Source: Diacronema lutheri (lineage: Eukaryota > Haptophyta > Pavlovophyceae > Pavlovales > Pavlovaceae). Taken from it: a stretch of DNA of 64,000 nucleotides. The notes beneath the pieces were generated by a model. The model had not been told where the DNA came from. It did not search any database and saw only the letters and a list, made by a program, of their open reading frames with translations. The DNA is taken from NCBI GenBank assembly GCA_019448385.1, contig JAGTXO010000002.1, forward strand, positions 434,001-498,000, in the 5' to 3' direction. Shown in pieces: positions 62,762 through 64,000 of the stretch; the first letter of the stretch is position 1, and each line of letters starts with the position of its first letter. Made by a program: the position numbers and the translations under genes.

Positions 62762-64000
62762 CTACAAGAGGTCGCTGCCGAGGCCACGCGTGCCGCCTCT
62801 CCTCAACCTGCGCGTGGCTGGCACGGCCGCCGCCACGCTTGCGGCACCCGCGGCGAGGAGGGCAGCCAGCGCGCCGGAGAGCGCCCACGCTGGCGTGCGC
62901 GCGCCGCGCAGCGCGCTGGTGGCGGCCGCTGCGGCGGGCTGCACGCCGAGCCGCTGCGCCTCGGGCGACGCGCGGCACCAGTCGAAGAAGAGGCCCGCGC
63001 CATCCGCCGGCAGGTCGGCGACGAGCGCATGCTGCGCGGCGTGGGAGGGCGCCGGATCGCAGGCGCGCGGCGCGGGAGGATGCACATGGGCACAGCAACG
63101 CGGCATGGCACAGAGCGACGCCGTCTCGTGAGCGGCCGATTGCGCGCGCGGCGCGGCGCTCGCGCGCGCAGCGGGCTGCGCGCGCGCGCGCTCGACGCAC
63201 GGCGCGCACGGCATCGGCGTGGTGCATCCTGTGGCCGCAGCCAGTGCCGTTGACCGGGCACCACGTGCCGTGCTTGCGCGGCCTGCGCGCATCGCAGCCG
63301 TGGAAGCGCTCGCCATGAAAGGCCCACTCACTGGCGCACTGGCACCCATCCTTGGTGCCGCCGATCGCCATCGGCGCACGCATCGCCATCGACGCGCCGA
63401 GCGGGACGCGTGCGCTCGAGTTGGCCGCGCCGGCAGCCACGTCGTCGCCGACCTCCACGGGCGGTGCGGGCGTGACGCGGACGCTCAGCTGATAGGGGCC
63501 GCACGCGGTCGTTTCGGATGATACAGCCAGCCCGAATCGGCCGGCTGGCAGCGCGAGCGTGAGCGCGGCGCCTCGCTCGCCCGGCCTGCACGAGGGCATG
63601 AGGTGGGAAAACCCAGCGCGCACGAGCTCGACCGAGTCAGGCGCATTGAAGCAGCTCGTCACGAGGTGGAGCACGCTGTCAAAAGCGGTCACGCTGTTAC
63701 TCGCGCACGTGTGCACCTCCACATCTGCAGGCGAGGGCAGCTGCAGCGAATAGAGCGCATCGGGCGAGCTGTGCGGCAGCAGGAGCGAGCTGCGCGCACA
63801 CGTCTCGCCCGAGAGCTCGAGCACGCGCGCCTCGCGCTCGCGGCCGAGCTCGTCGAACTGCGCGGGCGAGAGGCCGAGTGTGAGCGGCGTCACGAGCGAA
63901 CTGTCGCCGCACAGCTGCGGCGCCTCGTTCACGCGTAGCTCGAAGGGGCCCGGCTGCGCGGCACGGCGCGGCGCGCAGAACGTGGCCGAGGCGCGGAAAC
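62762..64000 (-). CDS. Membrane-anchored extracellular protein, partial (runs off right edge)
   Basis: The minus strand is open from the window edge. It contains beta-sandwich units with paired cysteines that resemble pre-peptidase C-terminal domains: DVEVHTCASNSVTAFDSVL, LVTSCFNAPDSVELVRAGF, CGPYQLSVRVTP. A small Cys-rich module follows, CQCASEWAFHGERFHGC then HGTWCPVNGTGC, somewhat like a fibronectin type II fold. Near 63.2 kb the coding frame changes, most likely through an intron. The last exon, ending at 62762, has a Pro/Cys-rich stretch, a membrane span (ALSGALAALLAAGAASVAAAV) and a short basic tail. It is thus a type I surface protein missing its N terminus here; the ligand is unknown. 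Confidence 0.6.

Overview
The window looks like nuclear DNA of a GC-rich, gene-dense alga with a plastid of secondary red origin, most likely a haptophyte-type protist; this is inferred. The support is one protein with a signal peptide followed by an A-F type cleavage site typical of bipartite plastid presequences, eukaryotic nucleolar, exosome, P-TEFb, Golgi-tether and M1-peptidase genes, short GT-AG introns (about 85-145 bp), and two GC-AG introns in one gene. No rRNA, tRNA or CRISPR array was seen.

Left flank (1-10.2 kb) holds tightly packed host genes on alternating strands: a TPR protein (cut by the window edge), an unknown protein, exosome subunit RRP4, a four-RRM nucleolar protein (RBM28/Nop4 type), a SET-domain protein and an SLC35A-type nucleotide-sugar transporter. 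Neighbouring starts are only 50-110 bp apart, so most genes probably share divergent promoters.

The centre (about 10.3-36.8 kb) is an accessory, mobile-element block of about 26 kb. In order it holds broken minus-strand remnants; an 860-bp palindrome made of two oppositely oriented 300-bp elements whose 79-bp terminal inverted repeats carry GGGTGTA repeats; a broken virus-like replication region (ssDNA-binding-like part plus PIF1-type helicase); a decayed second copy of a Fanzor 3' part followed by a decayed copy of a giant-ORF 5' part, bracketed by a C28 and a G28 run; and a giant gene (18.6-36.4 kb). The giant gene is open for 5,331 codons, and a predicted 128-bp GT-AG intron joins it to a 574-aa exon. 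The predicted protein (about 5,900 aa) carries an Ulp1-like cysteine protease signature, a YqaJ/lambda-exonuclease signature, a chromodomain and, at the C terminus, a Fanzor (eukaryotic TnpB-like RNA-guided nuclease) with its RuvC motifs and zinc ribbon. A chromodomain, exonuclease and protease fused to a Fanzor is the most unusual thing here.

Right flank (36.9-64 kb) returns to compact host genes: a plastid-targeted coiled-coil protein, a BUD23-like methyltransferase, a PITALRE (CDK9-type) kinase, a secreted unknown, a Pro-rich unknown, the USO1/p115 tether, an EGLN-like 2-oxoglutarate hydroxylase, tRNA m7G46 methyltransferase (TRM8/METTL1), an unknown, a LYR-motif mitochondrial protein, a GHSMGG lipase, an aquaglyceroporin, a Rab-like protein with degenerate GTPase motifs and a long tail, an M1 aminopeptidase, an F-box-like Cys-rich protein, and a membrane-anchored extracellular protein running off the right edge.
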